Assembly: GCA_028564925.1 (NCBI GenBank)
Contig: CM053026.1
Coordinates: forward strand, 594,886,661-594,950,660
Direction of reading: 5' to 3'
Source of the DNA: Lithobates sylvaticus
Lineage: Eukaryota > Chordata > Amphibia > Anura > Ranidae
DNA length: 64,000 nucleotides
Shown here: piece after piece, positions 1 to 11,505 of the stretch
How the letters are laid out: every line of letters starts with the position of its first letter
Numbering within the stretch: the stretch's first letter is position 1
Notes under the pieces: model-generated
What the model saw: only the letters and a program-made list of their open reading frames with translations
What the model was told of the DNA's origin: nothing
The model's database searches: none
Program-made: the position numbers and the translations under genes

Positions 1-181
1 CTGTATTGTGTACTGTGTACAGCACCAGAAGTGTAGTAGAAACTGTACACACTGTATTAGATACTGTGTACACCGCCATAACTATATTAGCAACTGTAAT
101 ACGGCTGCATTGTATTTTATACTGTGTACACCACCAGAAGTTTAGTAGACACTGTACACAATGTATTCAATTATACAAGTA
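1..181. repeat. Minisatellite of about 59 bp
   Basis: Three diverged copies of a unit with the core CTGTGTACACC then CCAGAAGTGTAGTAG and AACTGTAC. A further copy lies at 754-815, so this is probably one decayed array split by 182-753. I do not recognise the parent element. Confidence 0.6.
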
Positions 182-753
182 AAAGGTGCAAAAACTAAAG
201 CAGTATATACCCTGTAGGCATAGATTTGATGTGCTGAGTCCGCAAATTATTACGTGCACAAAACGCATCTAGTCCACAATCTCTCTTATTGTTATGGAGG
301 AAGTCCACAAAAGAGTAAATGATGGTGAAATAGTAATTAAAAGGAAGGGGGAAAGGGAAGAAGGGAATGGGGGTAATCCGCTATCAGGGCTGCCATCACA
401 GGGAAACAGAGACCATGTTCCCAAAGCTGAAGAGACAAAAGGGGGAGAAGAGGCGCCTCTGGGTGCAGATTTAACAAAAAAAAATGTAATATGCACGGAA
501 ATTATTCACAATGCACTCACATTTTTGAAGATAAAAGAAGGCATGTAGTATTATCCCGAATAGGGCTGTACTCGGTGCAGTCAAAAATCCTTTTCTGTGC
601 TTCTGTCTGTGTGCATCCTCTGCTGTATCCTCGTACACCGCTAGATGGTATTCGGCCGACTGCAGTGGAGATTTTTTCTCAACAAGGCTTGGAGCGTACG
701 AAAGTCCAGGCAGGGGATGATTTTTATTTGATTTTTTTTCACACAGAAAAGTA
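182..753. other. Unassigned stretch between minisatellite copies
   Basis: No gene is supported. Both strands hold only short overlapping open frames without recognisable domains. The flanking 59-bp units suggest it lies inside an old mobile element, but no terminal repeats were found. Confidence 0.3.
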
Positions 754-814
754 GTAGAAACTGTACTACGGCTGCACTGTATTATGTACTGTGTACACCA
801 CCAGAAGTGTACTG

Positions 815-1086
815 GCAAACTGCACTTGAAATTGCACTGAAAGTGCACTTGGAAGTGCAGTCGCTGTAAATCTGAGGGGTAAATCTGAAATGAGGGGAAG
901 CTCTGCTGATTTTATTATCCAATCCTGTGCAAGCTAAAATGCTGTGTTTTGTTTTCCTTGCATGTCCCCCTCGGATCTACAGCGAGTGCACTTCCAAGTG
1001 CACATTCAGTGCAATTTCAAGTGCACTTTGCACTTGTAGTTTGTACTTGTAGTGCAAAGTGGATTTGCCTTTCGTAAATAGCCCCC
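815..1086. mobile_element. Palindromic MITE, left end truncated
   Basis: The left arm (about 815-877) and right arm (about 970-1036) are inverted copies built from GTGCACTT/AAGTGCAC motifs. They flank a non-palindromic core of roughly 90 bp. The right side runs on to AAATAGCCCCC, while the left side lacks the matching outer part. There is no coding capacity. It is a non-autonomous DNA-transposon hairpin of unassigned superfamily. Confidence 0.65.
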
Positions 1087-1229
1087 ATTGCATCTCTCCA
1101 GGGTGTAGACTTGGTACATGCTGTGGGAGTATACCTCTCAGCTACTGCCTTTTCGATAATCAGATTGCCTCTTAGTAGTTCCTGAGAGTTCACACATGGG
1201 GGCATTGCTAGAGGATTAGACAAGTCATG

Positions 1230-1947
1230 AGGAGTGTGTCTATGGGAATGTTTGACCATTCTTCCAGAAGCGCATTTGTGAGGTCAAGCACTGATATTGG
1301 ACGAGAAGGCCTGGCTCGCAGTCTCCACTCTAGTTCACCCTAAAGGTGTTCTATCGGGTTGAGGTCAGAACTCTGTGCAGGCCAGTCAAGTTCCTCCACC
1401 CCAAACTTGCTCATTCATGTCTATATGTATCTTGCTTTATGCACTGATGCACAGTCATGTTGGAGCTGGAAGGGTCCATCCCCAAGTTGTTCCCACAAAG
1501 TTCAGAGCATGAAATTGGCCAAAATCTCTTGGTATGCTGACGCCTTAAGACTTCCTTTTACTGGAACTAAGGGGCCAAGCCTAACCCCTAAAAAACAACT
1601 CCACACTATAATCCCCCCTCCGTCAAATGATTTGGAGCAGTGTACAAAGCATGATCCATAAAGACATGGAGTGAGTTTGGGGTGGAGAAACTGGACCTCA
1701 ACCCAATAGAACCTTTGGGATAAATTAGAGCAGAGACTGTGAGCCATTCGTTCTCGTCCACATCAGTGCCTGACCTCACAAATGCGCTTCTGGAAGAGTG
1801 GTCAAACATTCCCAAATACACACTCCTAAACTTTGTGGACAGCCTTCCCAGAAGAGTTGAAGCTGTTATAGCTGCAAAGAGTGGGCCAACTCAATATTGA
1901 ACCCTACGGACTAAGACTGGGGTGCCATTAAATTTCATGTGCGTGCA
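1230..1947. mobile_element. Tc1/mariner-derived foldback element
   Basis: The right part on the plus strand encodes a decayed Tc1 transposase C-terminus: LDLNPIE, then SVPDLTNALLEEWSNIP, then RRVEAVIAAKSGPTQY followed by a stop. The left part (about 1230-1440) is an inverted copy of the same stretch (about 1655-1829). About 200 bp of other Tc1-like sequence lies between the arms. It looks like a non-autonomous family in which the transposase 3' end was duplicated in inverted orientation. No intact frame remains. Confidence 0.7.
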
Positions 1948-1964
1948 TTTGCTCTCTACCAGAT

Positions 1965-2250
1965 CAGTTAAAGGAAATGCATTTTTAGGTACTTTTCTGT
2001 ATGAGGCATCTGTTTCTCAGATTTGCATGTCTGCGACATGGTCTTCTGTTCACATTTATTTAATGTTCAGGCCTCCTCTAAAGTCCATTTAGGCCATAAG
2101 GTGCCACAAGCACAGGGGTCTGGCAAGCCATTTATTACATGGGCCTGTTGTTTGTTTGCTGTGTTGTCCTCATTTGGACTGCTTTTGATAATCCAATGGT
2201 TAAAGAGTAAAAATCCTGTATCTGTATTGTTCAATAAATGAATTTTACTT
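1965..2250 (+). mobile_element. Possible DIRS-type retroelement remnant
   Basis: A short reading near 2010-2070 gives QICMSATWSSVHIYLMF. This resembles the C-terminal end of DIRS-type tyrosine recombinases, which typically read ICxAATWSSxHTF. The rest has no recognisable frame. It is a broken, old fragment, and the call rests on one motif only. Confidence 0.35.
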
Positions 2251-2671
2251 ATATCAAAAATACAGATTTTCTTAGTTCTGAAACCATTCAGACACATTAA
2301 CGCTTTTCCTAGGCAGCTTCCCATGAAACATACATGAAGGTAGTTTCAAATATTTCTTCAGTTCATGTTTCTGAGCTTCTCATTGACTAACAAATATGGT
2401 TCAGTATATTTTAAGTAACATATATACAAAATATAATTTTGGAAAATAAATGAATCAGACTTATGTGATTGTAACAGTTAATACAAATATCTGTGTTTAA
2501 CTATATATAAACTGTTATCATCTGCCTTAGGTCCGCTGCTTAGAGAATAAGAGTGTGCTACTGATAATAGTTTTAGACGTTTTTTGTACATACAGCCAAA
2601 TTCAACAAGCTTAAAAAAAAGGATAAAACCAACTTTATTGTGTTTCCAACCCAGTCTAGTGTTATCCTCAA
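2251..2671. other. AT-rich flank, nothing recognised
   Basis: No open frame, terminal repeat or tandem repeat is evident. This is the sequence into which the hAT element at 2680 inserted. Confidence 0.4.
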
Positions 2672-2679
2672 CCTATTAT
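2672..2679. repeat. hAT target-site duplication, left
   Basis: CCTATTAT here is repeated exactly at 12862-12869 beyond the other end of the element. Eight base pairs is the hAT superfamily's duplication length. Confidence 0.92.
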
Positions 2680-2689
2680 TAAGGATGGG

Positions 2690-2952
2690 CCCGGTGCTCG
2701 ATGCGAACCCACGTTCGCATCGAGCACCGGGCGTTCGCTCGCTCGGCGAGCCCAGAACTATTTTGGCCGCTCGCATCACGTTCGTGTGATGCGAGCGGCC
2801 CCGCAATGCATTGCGGCCGGCGCGGCCGACGCAGTGCATTGCTGGCTGATGATTGGCCAAGCATGCACTGTGACCCCGCATGCTTGGCCAATCACAGCCC
2901 CGAAACTCGAAGAGCCATAATTGGCTACAGGCAGGACGCCTGTAGCCAATTA
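2690..2952. promoter_or_regulatory. Four consecutive perfect hairpins upstream of TATA
   Basis: Inverted repeats with perfect arms follow one another: 2690-2708/2713-2731 (19 bp, 4-nt loop), 2765-2779/2786-2800 (15 bp), 2850-2866/2878-2894 (17 bp) and 2918-2932/2938-2952 (15 bp). Each has a different arm sequence. The last two contain ATTGG/CCAAT on both arms, the NF-Y (CCAAT-box) core. They sit between the transposon end and the TATA box, so a promoter or transposase-binding role is inferred. Confidence 0.75.
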
Positions 2953-2981
2953 CAGCTCAGGGGCTGTAGTACACGCCCCCC

Positions 2982-2989
2982 CCTATAAA
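2982..2989 (+). promoter_or_regulatory. TATA box of the hAT promoter
   Basis: CTATAAAA follows the CCAAT-bearing hairpins by about 30 bp and precedes the leader array and the transposase ATG at 7111. Spacing and context fit a polymerase II core promoter. The start site is inferred, not seen. Confidence 0.6.
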
Positions 2990-3142
2990 ACGCCGCCACG
3001 CCGTCTGCGCCGGTCACATGCTGTTCCGGCGCAGATTGAGCAGGCTGTTTCTGTGACACTCTGCTGCATTTAGATAGTTAGAGAGATTCACTTACAGAGA
3101 TTGAGTTAGATAGATTCAGTTACAAAGATTGATTGACAAAGA

Positions 3143-3535
3143 GGGGCTTGTAGTGTGCTCGTGGCAGGCAGGCAGAGCTCCTATATTTTGTTACCAGAAG
3201 CACCTATAGGACTTGTAGTGTGCTCGTGGCAGGCAGGCAGAGCTCCTATATTTTGTTACCAGAAGCACCTATAGGACTTGTAGTGTGTTCGTGGCAGGCA
3301 GGCAGAGCTCCTATATTTTGTTACCAGAAGCACCTATAGGACTTGTAGTGTGTTCGTGGCAGGCAGGCAGAGCTCCTATATTTTGTTACCAGAAGCACCT
3401 ATAGGACTTGTAGTGTGTTAGTGGCAGGCAGGCAGAGCTCCTATATTTTGTTACCAGAAGCACCTATAGGACTTGTAGTGTGTTCGTGGCAGGCAGGCAG
3501 AGCTCCTATATTTTGTTCCCAGAGGCACCTATAGG
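3143..3535 (+). repeat. 65-bp tandem array, subfamily 1
   Basis: About six near-identical 65-bp units containing GTGGCAGGCAGGCAGAGCTCC and ending CACCTATAGG. They are the first of three related blocks in the hAT leader. Several units are identical or differ by one base, so recent unequal exchange or slippage is likely. Confidence 0.9.
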
Positions 3536-6289
3536 ACTTGAAGTGTGTTAGTCCCATCACACACACAGAGCTATATTTTGTTCCCAGAAGCACCTATAGG
3601 ACTTGAAGTGTGTTAGTCCCATTACACACACAGAGCTATATTTTGTTCCCAGAAGCACCTATAGGACTTGAAGTGTGTTAGTCCCATCACACACACAGAG
3701 CTATATTTTGTTCCCAGAAGCACCTATAGGACTTGAAGTGTGTTAGTCCCATCACACACACAGAGCTATATTTTGTTCCCAGAAGCACCTATAGGACTTG
3801 AAGTGTGTTAGTCCCATTACACACACAGAGCTATATTTTGTTCCCAGAAGCACCTATAGGACTTGAAGTGTGTTAGTCCCATTACACACACAGAGCTATA
3901 TTTTCTTCCCAGAAGCACCTATAGGACTTGAAGTGTGTTAGTCCCATTACACACACAGAGCTATATTTTCTTCCCAGAAGCACCTATAGGACTTGAAGTG
4001 TGTTAGTCCCATCACACACACAGAGCTATATTTTGTTCCCAGAAGCACCTATAGGACTTGAAGTGTGTTAGTCCCATCACACACACAGAGCTATATTTTC
4101 TTCCCAGAAGCACCTATAGGACTTGAAGTGTGTTAGTCCCATCACACACACAGAGCTATATTTTGTTCCCAGAAGCACCTATAGGACTTGAAGTGTGTTA
4201 GTCCCATTACACACACAGAGCTATATTTTCTTCCCAGAAGCACCTATAGGACTTGAAGTGTGTTAGTCCCATCACACACACAGAGCTATATTTTGTTCCC
4301 AGAAGCACCTATAGGACTTGAAGTGTGTTAGTCCCATCACACACACAGAGCTATATTTTCTTCCCAGAAGCACCTATAGGACTTGAAGTGTGTTAGTCCC
4401 ATCACACACACAGAGCTATATTTTGTTCCCAGAAGCACCTATAGGACTTGAAGTGTGTTAGTCCCATCACACACACAGAGCTATATTTTGTTCCCAGAAG
4501 CACCTATAGGACTTGAAGTGTGTTAGTCCCATTACACACACAGAGCTATATTTTGTTCCCAGAAGCACCTATAGGACTTGAAGTGTGTTAGTCCCATTAC
4601 ACACACAGAGCTATATTTTCTTCCCAGAAGCACCTATAGGACTTGAAGTGTGTTAGTCCCATCACACACACAGAGCTATATTTTGTTCCCAGAAGCACCT
4701 ATAGGACTTGAAGTGTGTTAGTCCCATCACACACACAGAGCTATATTTTGTTCCCAGAAGCACCTATAGGACTTGAAGTGTGTTAGTCCCATTACACACA
4801 CAGAGCTATATTTTGTTCCCAGAAGCACCTATAGGACTTGAAGTGTGTTAGTCCCATTACACACACAGAGCTATATTTTCTTCCCAGAAGCACCTATAGG
4901 ACTTGAAGTGTGTTAGTCCCATCACACACACAGAGCTATATTCTGTTCCCAGAAGCACCTATAGGACTTGAAGTGTGTTAGTCCCATCACACACACAGAG
5001 CTATATTTTGTTCCCAGAAGCACCTATAGGACTTGAAGTGTGTTAGTCCCATTACACACACAGAGCTATATTTTGTTCCCAGAAGCACCTATAGGACTTG
5101 AAGTGTGTTAGTCCCATTACACACACAGAGCTATATTTTCTTCCCAGAAGCACCTATAGGACTTGAAGTGTGTTAGTCCCATTACACACACAGAGCTATA
5201 TTTTCTTCCCAGAAGCACCTATAGGACTTGAAGTGTGTTAGTCCCATCACACACACAGAGCTATATTTTGTTCCCAGAAGCACCTATAGGACTTGAAGTG
5301 TGTTAGTCCCATCACACACACAGAGCTATATATTGTTCCCAGAAGCACCTATAGGACTTGAAGTGTGTTAGTCCCATTACACACACAGAGCTATATTTTG
5401 TTCCCAGAAGCACCTATAGGACTTGAAGTGTGTTAGTCCCATTACACACACAGAGCTATATTTTCTTCCCAGAAGCACCTATAGGACTTGAAGTGTGTTA
5501 GTCCCATCACACACACAGAGCTATATTTTGTTCCCAGAAGCACCTATAGGACTTGAAGTGTGTTAGTCCCATCACACACACAGAGCTATATTTTGTTCCC
5601 AGAAGCACCTATAGGACTTGAAGTGTGTTAGTCCCATTACACACACAGAGCTATATTTTGTTCCCAGAAGCACCTATAGGACTTGAAGTGTGTTAGTCCC
5701 ATTACACACACAGAGCTATATTTTCTTCCCAGAAGCACCTATAGGACTTGAAGTGTGTTAGTCCCATCACACACACAGAGCTATATTTTGTTCCCAGAAG
5801 CACCTATAGGACTTGAAGTGTGTTAGTCCCATCACACACACAGAGCTATATTTTGTTCCCAGAAGCACCTATAGGACTTGAAGTGTGTTAGTCCCATTAC
5901 ACACACAGAGCTATATTTTGTTCCCAGAAGCACCTATAGGACTTGAAGTGTGTTAGTCCCATTACACACACAGAGCTATATTTTCTTCCCAGAAGCACCT
6001 ATAGGACTTGAAGTGTGTTAGTCCCATTACACACACAGAGCTATATTTTGTTCCCAGAAGCACCTATAGGACTTGAAGTGTGTTAGTCCCATCACACACA
6101 CAGAGCTATATTTTGTTCCCAGAAGCACCTATAGGACTTGAAGTGTGTTAGTCCCATTACACACACAGAGCTATATTTTCTTCCCAGAAGCACCTATAGG
6201 ACTTGAAGTGTGTTAGTCCCATCACACACACAGAGCTATATTTTCTTCCCAGAAGCACCTATAGGACTTGAAGTGTGTTAGTCCCATCA
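3536..6289 (+). repeat. 65-bp tandem array, subfamily 2 with higher-order pattern
   Basis: About 42 units begin ACTTGAAGTGTGTTAGTCCC and end AGAAGCACCTATAGG. Two variable sites (CCATC/CCATT and TTTTG/TTTTC) recur in a four-unit order over much of 4370-6000: ATC-G, ATC-G, ATT-G, ATT-C. This gives a 260-bp higher-order repeat. There is no coding frame. The array lies between promoter and transposase, so it would be part of the leader or an intron of the transcript. Confidence 0.9.
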
Positions 6290-7095
6290 CACAGAGCTCC
6301 TCTATTTTCTTTGCAGAAGCACCCATAGGACTTCTAGTGTGTTAGTGGCATCACACAGAGCTCCTATATATTCTTCTCAGCAGCACCCACAGGACTTCTA
6401 GTGTGTTAGTGGCATCACACAGAGCTCCTCTATTTTCTTTGCATAAGCACCCACAGGACTTCTAGTGTGTTAGTGGCATCACACAGAGCTCCTCTATTTT
6501 CTTTGCATAAGCACCCACAGGACTTCTAGTGTGTTAGTGGCATCACACAGAGCTCCTCTATTTTCTTTGCATAAGCACCCACAGGACTTCTAGTGTGTTA
6601 GTGGCATCACACAGAGCTCCTCTATTTTCTTTGCAGAAGCACCCATAGGACTTCTAGTGTGTTAGTGGCATCACACAGAGCTCCTATATATTCTTCTCAG
6701 CAGCACCCACAGGACTTCTAGTGTGTTAGTGGCATCACACAGAGCTCCTCTATTTTCTTTGCATAAGCACCCACAGGACTTCTAGTGTGTTAGTGGCATC
6801 ACACAGAGCTCCTCTATTTTCTTTGCATAAGCACCCACAGGACTTCTAGTGTGTTAGTGGCATCACACAGAGCTCCTCTATTTTCTTTGCATAAGCACCC
6901 ACAGGACTTCTAGTGTGTTAGTGGCATCACACAGAGCTCCTCTATTTTCTTTGCATAAGCACCCACAGGACTTCTAGTGTGTTAGTGGCATCACACAGAG
7001 CTCCTCTATTTTCTTTGCAGAAGCACCCACAGGACTTCTAGTGTGTTAGTGGCATCACACAGAGCTCCTATATTTTCTTCTCAGCAGCACCCACA
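6290..7095 (+). repeat. 64-bp tandem array, subfamily 3
   Basis: About twelve units start ACTTCTAGTGTGTTAGTGGC and end GCACCCACAGG. They are homologous to the 65-bp units upstream but more diverged. The last unit runs directly into the transposase start region (CCACAGGACTACCGACTACA then ATG). Confidence 0.88.
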
Positions 7096-7110
7096 GGACT
7101 ACCGACTACA

Positions 7111-10100
7111 ATGGCTGGAAGACCGCCAAGGGGAGGCAGAGCGTGCAGAGCCAAGAACACAGGGCAGGCAGGCTCTGTTTCTAGTGGACGTGGCCGTGGA
7201 CGTGGACGTGGTCGTGCATCGTCATCAGCACGTGGCCATGGGACACGCGCGTCTTTGTTTTCGGCAGCTGGACATGTGGAGCCGCATCATGCTGAAGGCT
7301 TGGTAGAATGGATGACCAAGCCCTCCTCATCCTCCTCATCCTCTCTCACCCAGGCTCAGGGTACTGACAGAGCATCATCAGCCACCCCTTCCCTAGACCC
7401 ACCATGTCCTCCTGAGGAGTCCCCCGAACTCTTTGAGCACAGTGTTGGGTACATGCTCCAGGAGGATGCCCAACGATTCGAAGGCTCGGATGACGATACC
7501 CAGCTTGAGGAATCTGGCAGTACAGTTCCACCAGCTGCAGCTTACTGCCAGGTTTGCTCTAGTGGTGAAGAGGGAGGGGATGATGAGGTCACTGACTCCA
7601 CGTGGGTGCCTCAAGGGAGAGAGGATGAGGAGGAGGACGAGGAGGAGGAGGATGCGGCGTCACATGTCCAACGAGGCAGGATGCCCCCTGGAGGCCAGGT
7701 AGAGGCCAGCACAGCAACTGTACAACACCGCAGAGCTCCGCCTGTGCAGGGCGCTGCCTCTGCACGTTATCAGAAAAGTTCTTTGGTGTGGGCCTTTTTT
7801 GAGACGAGTGCAGCAGATCGCACCACTGCTATTTGCAATATTTGTCTCAAGCGTATCTCGCGTGGCCAAAACATCAGCCGCTTGGGCACGACAAGCATGA
7901 CCAGACATATGGCGACCTGCCATGCAGCTCGTTGGCAGGCACACATAAAAGACCCACACCAAAGAACTAAGCGGACCTCTCCTTGCTCCTCCTCAGCTGG
8001 GATCTCCATCCCCACTACACCTTCAGTCCTCTCTGAAAGCTGCTCTGAGAGGACTGAAGGTGTAGAATTCGGTGTGTCACAACCAAGTACTTGCAGTACA
8101 CCGACGTCCGAATGCAGCAGGCAAATTTCCCTGCCCCAGCTGCTGGACCGTAGAAAGAAGTACACTCCCAGCCATCCACATGCCCAGCGGTTGAATGCTA
8201 GCCTTGCTAAATTGCTAGCACTTCAACTGCTGCCTTTTCAGTTGGTAGACTCGGCCCCCTTCCGTGAGTTTGTTCAATGTGCGGTTCCTCAGTGGCAGGT
8301 TCCCAAACGCCACTTTTTCTCGCGGAAGGCGATTCCGTCTCTCTACCGGCATGTGGAGGGCAATGTCCATGCCTCGCTGGACAGGGCGGTCAGCGGTAAG
8401 GTGCATATTACCGCTGACTCATGGTCCAGCAGGCATGGACAGGGACGGTACCTTTCTTTCACGGCCCATTGGGTCACTCTATTGGCAGCTGGGAGGGATG
8501 CAGGACAAGGTGCAGTAGTGTTGGAGGTTGTTCCGCCACCACGCCTCCAAAACGCGACTACTGCTACTGGTTGTGACACACCTCTCTCCTCCACCCCCTC
8601 CTCTTCTTCTTCCTCCAGTGCTCTGTCCTTGGAACCAGCGGTGCTCCGTAGGCGTACAAGGGGCTACGCAAGTACGCAGGCAAAAAGATGCCATGCCGTG
8701 CTTGCGCTGGTGTGTTTGGGGGACAGGAGCCACACTGGGCCAGAGGTTCTGGCAGCTCTGCAGGGGCAGGCCGAGAGGTGGTTGACGCCACGTCAGCTTA
8801 AGCCAGGAATGGTCGTTTCTGACAATGGCACCAACCTCCTCTCCGCCCTGCGACAGGGGCAGCTCACCCATGTGCCCTGCATGGCTCACGTCCTCAACCT
8901 GGTGGTGCAGCGGTTCTTGGGCAGGTTCCCAGGCTTACAGGATGTCCTGAGGCAGGCCAGGAAAGTCTGTGTGCATTTCCGCCGATCTTATAATGCCAGT
9001 GCTCGGCTGACTGAGCTGCAAAAGGAGCTGAACCTGCCCAAGAACCGCCTAATATCTGACATGCCCACCAGGTGGAACTCAACGTTGGCCATGCTGCAGC
9101 GACTGCACACGCAGCAGAGGGCCATCAATGAGTACCTTTGCGACTACGGCACCAGGACAGGGTCAGGGGAGCTTGGTTTTTTTTTCCCCCACGTCAGTGG
9201 AGCATGATCAGGGATGCATGCACTGTCCTCTCACCATTTGAGGAGGCCACGAGGATGGTGAGCAGTGACAGTGCATGCATCAGTGACACTGTCCCTCTTG
9301 TCCACCTGTTGGAGCATACGCTGCGTGGGATAATGGACAGGGCACTTGAGGCAGAACAGAGGCAGGAAGAGGAGGACTTCCTTGCCTCTCAAGGCCCCCT
9401 TTATCCGGACAGTGTTCCTTCTGTCCCACCCATCACACAGGAAGAGGATGAGGAGGAGGAGGAGGAGGAGGAGGAGGAGGATTGTGTGAGCATGGAGGTG
9501 GAGCCTGGCACTCAGCATCAGCAGCAGCAGTCTTTTAGGGATGATGTACAGTCCCAACAAGCCAGTGGACTTGTACGTGGCTGGGAGGAGGTGGCTGGCG
9601 ATCATGTCATCCTCAGTGACCCAGAAGACTCCGGACCGAATGCCTCAGCTAACCTACGCTGCATGGCCTCCCTGATCCTGCAAAGCCTGCGGAAGGATCC
9701 TCGTGTTCTTCGGATCAAGGAGAGGGACCATTACTGGCTGGCCACTCTCCTTGATCCGCGGTACAAGGGTAAGGTTGCGGACCTTATCTTGCCGTCGCAG
9801 AGGGAGCAGAGGATGAGACATCTCAGGGAGGCCTTGCAGAAAGGTCTGTGCAACGCGTTCCCAGAAACTGGGAGGCTACAAACTCCTGGTCCTGGGCGAC
9901 GAGTTGCTGAGGCTTCGGTCAGTGGCAGAAGGAGCGGTGGGGAAGGTGGACGTCTGACCGATGCGTTCAGACAATTTTTTAGTCCGCAGCCCCAAGGTAT
10001 GATCGGTTCCAGCAACCATCGCCAGCGTCTGATATACATGGTGCAGGAATACCTTGGGGCAAGGTCAGACTTGGACACCTTTCCCACCGAAAATCCTCTG

Positions 10101-10340
10101 GCTTACTGGGTCCTGAGGATGGATCACTGGCCAGAGCTTGCACAGTATGCAATTGAGCTACTGGCCTGTCCTGCCTCCAGCGTTCTTTCCGAACGCACAT
10201 TCAGTGCTGCTGGAGGATTTGTGACTGATCATAGGGTGCGCCTGTCCACCGCCTCGGTTGATCGACTGACATTCATCAAAATGAATCAGTCTTGGATCAC
10301 CACCAGCTACCAGGCACCTGAGGCGGATATAACCGAATAA
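7111..10340 (+). CDS. hAT transposase with BED zinc finger (one frameshift)
   Basis: This is the enzyme that cuts and joins the hAT ends. The frame from 7111 opens with a basic, glycine-rich N-terminus. An acidic DEEEDEEEE stretch follows near residue 175. The BED finger has CNIC near residue 240 and HMATCH near 266. The RNase H-like core shows HITADSW (Asp near 436), VVSDNGTN (Asp near 570) and the hAT-typical PCMAHVLNLVV near 590. The frame ends at 9207. The remainder reads from the next frame (to 10340), with a second acidic run and the C-terminal dimerisation block CPASSVLSERTFSAAGG. The switch falls at a T-run followed by C's at about 9178-9190. A one-base indel there, real or from sequencing, explains it. 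The start is preceded by no closer in-frame ATG with domain support. It resembles ZBED-type host proteins, but the flanking transposon ends make it an element gene. Confidence 0.9.
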
Positions 10341-10446
10341 TTTTTAATGTCACATCCCTTCAAGACTGCCTATGCTGATGCTGAGTGACTGTCCTCTTAT
10401 GTTCACTGACTATCCTCTTCCTCCTCCTCAATGATCCATGCCACCA

Positions 10447-11505
10447 CACCAGTGCCTAAGGCACAATTTTTCAGCCCCTGTTTAACAGGGGCGTGTACTT
10501 ACAATTTTTAAAAAAAATGCTTCGCAACACGTGTGACTGCTGTGCTCCAAGTACAGTCTCTGTGAGGGCCGTGTTGCAGTGTTGTGGCACCAGCACCAGT
10601 GCCTAAGGCACAATTTTTCAGCCCCTGTTTAACAGGGGCGTGTACTTACAATTTTTAAAAAAAAATGCTTCGCAACACGTGTGACTGCTGTGCTCCAAGT
10701 ACAGTCTCTGTGAGGGCCGTGTTGCAGTGTTGTGGCACCAGTGCCTAAGGCACAATTTTTCAGCCACTGTTTAACAGGGGCGTGTACTTACAATTTTTTA
10801 AAAAAATGCTTCGCAACACGTGTGACTGCTGTGCTCCAAGTACAGTATCTGTGAGGGCCGGGTTGCAGTGTTGTGGCACCAGCACCAGTGCCTAAGGCAC
10901 AATATTTCAGCCCTGTTTAACAGGGGCGTGTACTTACAATTTTTAAAAAAAAATGCTTCGCAACACGTGTGACTGCTGTGCTCCAAGTACAGTATCTGTG
11001 AGGGCCGGGTTGCAGTGTTGTGGCACCAGCACCAGTGCCTAAGGCACAATTTTTCAGCCCCTGTTTAACAGGGGCGTGTACTTACAATTTTTTAAAAAAA
11101 TGCTTCGCAACACGTGTGACTGCTGTGCTCCAAGTACAGTCTCTGTGAGGGCCGTGTTGCAGTGTTGTGGCACCAGCACCAGTGCCTAAGGCACAATTTT
11201 TCAGCCCCTGTTTAACAGGGGCGTGTACATACAATTTTTATAAAAAAAATGCTTCGCAACAATGTGCTCCAAGTACAGTATCTGTGAGGGGTTGCAGTGT
11301 TGTGGCACCAGCACCAGTGCCTAAGGCACAATTTTTCAGCCCCTGTTTAACAGGGGCGTGTACTTACAATTTTTTAAAAAAATGCTTCGCAACACGTGTG
11401 ACTGCTGTGCTCCAAGTACAGTATCTGTGAGGGGTTGCAGTGTTGTGGCACCAGCACCAGTGCCTAAGGCACAATTTTTCAGCCCCTGTTTAACAGGGGC
11501 GGGTA
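10447..11505 (+). repeat. 147-bp tandem array, subfamily A
   Basis: Eight units begin AGTGCCTAAGGCACAAT at 10451, 10598, 10740, 10887, 11034, 11181, 11316 and 11459. Four of the seven spacings are exactly 147 bp. Each unit carries a small hairpin (CCCCTGTTTAACAGGGG) and an A-run. The array follows the transposase stop closely, so it would form the 3' UTR or lie beyond it. Confidence 0.9.

Noticed and set aside
294-848. Small genes in the first 850 bases
   Set aside because: Overlapping frames on both strands in low-complexity sequence next to minisatellite units. No domain or start evidence.
3143-7095. CRISPR-like regular array
   Set aside because: Whole units repeat without unique spacers, and the array lies inside a eukaryotic hAT transposon. 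It is a minisatellite.
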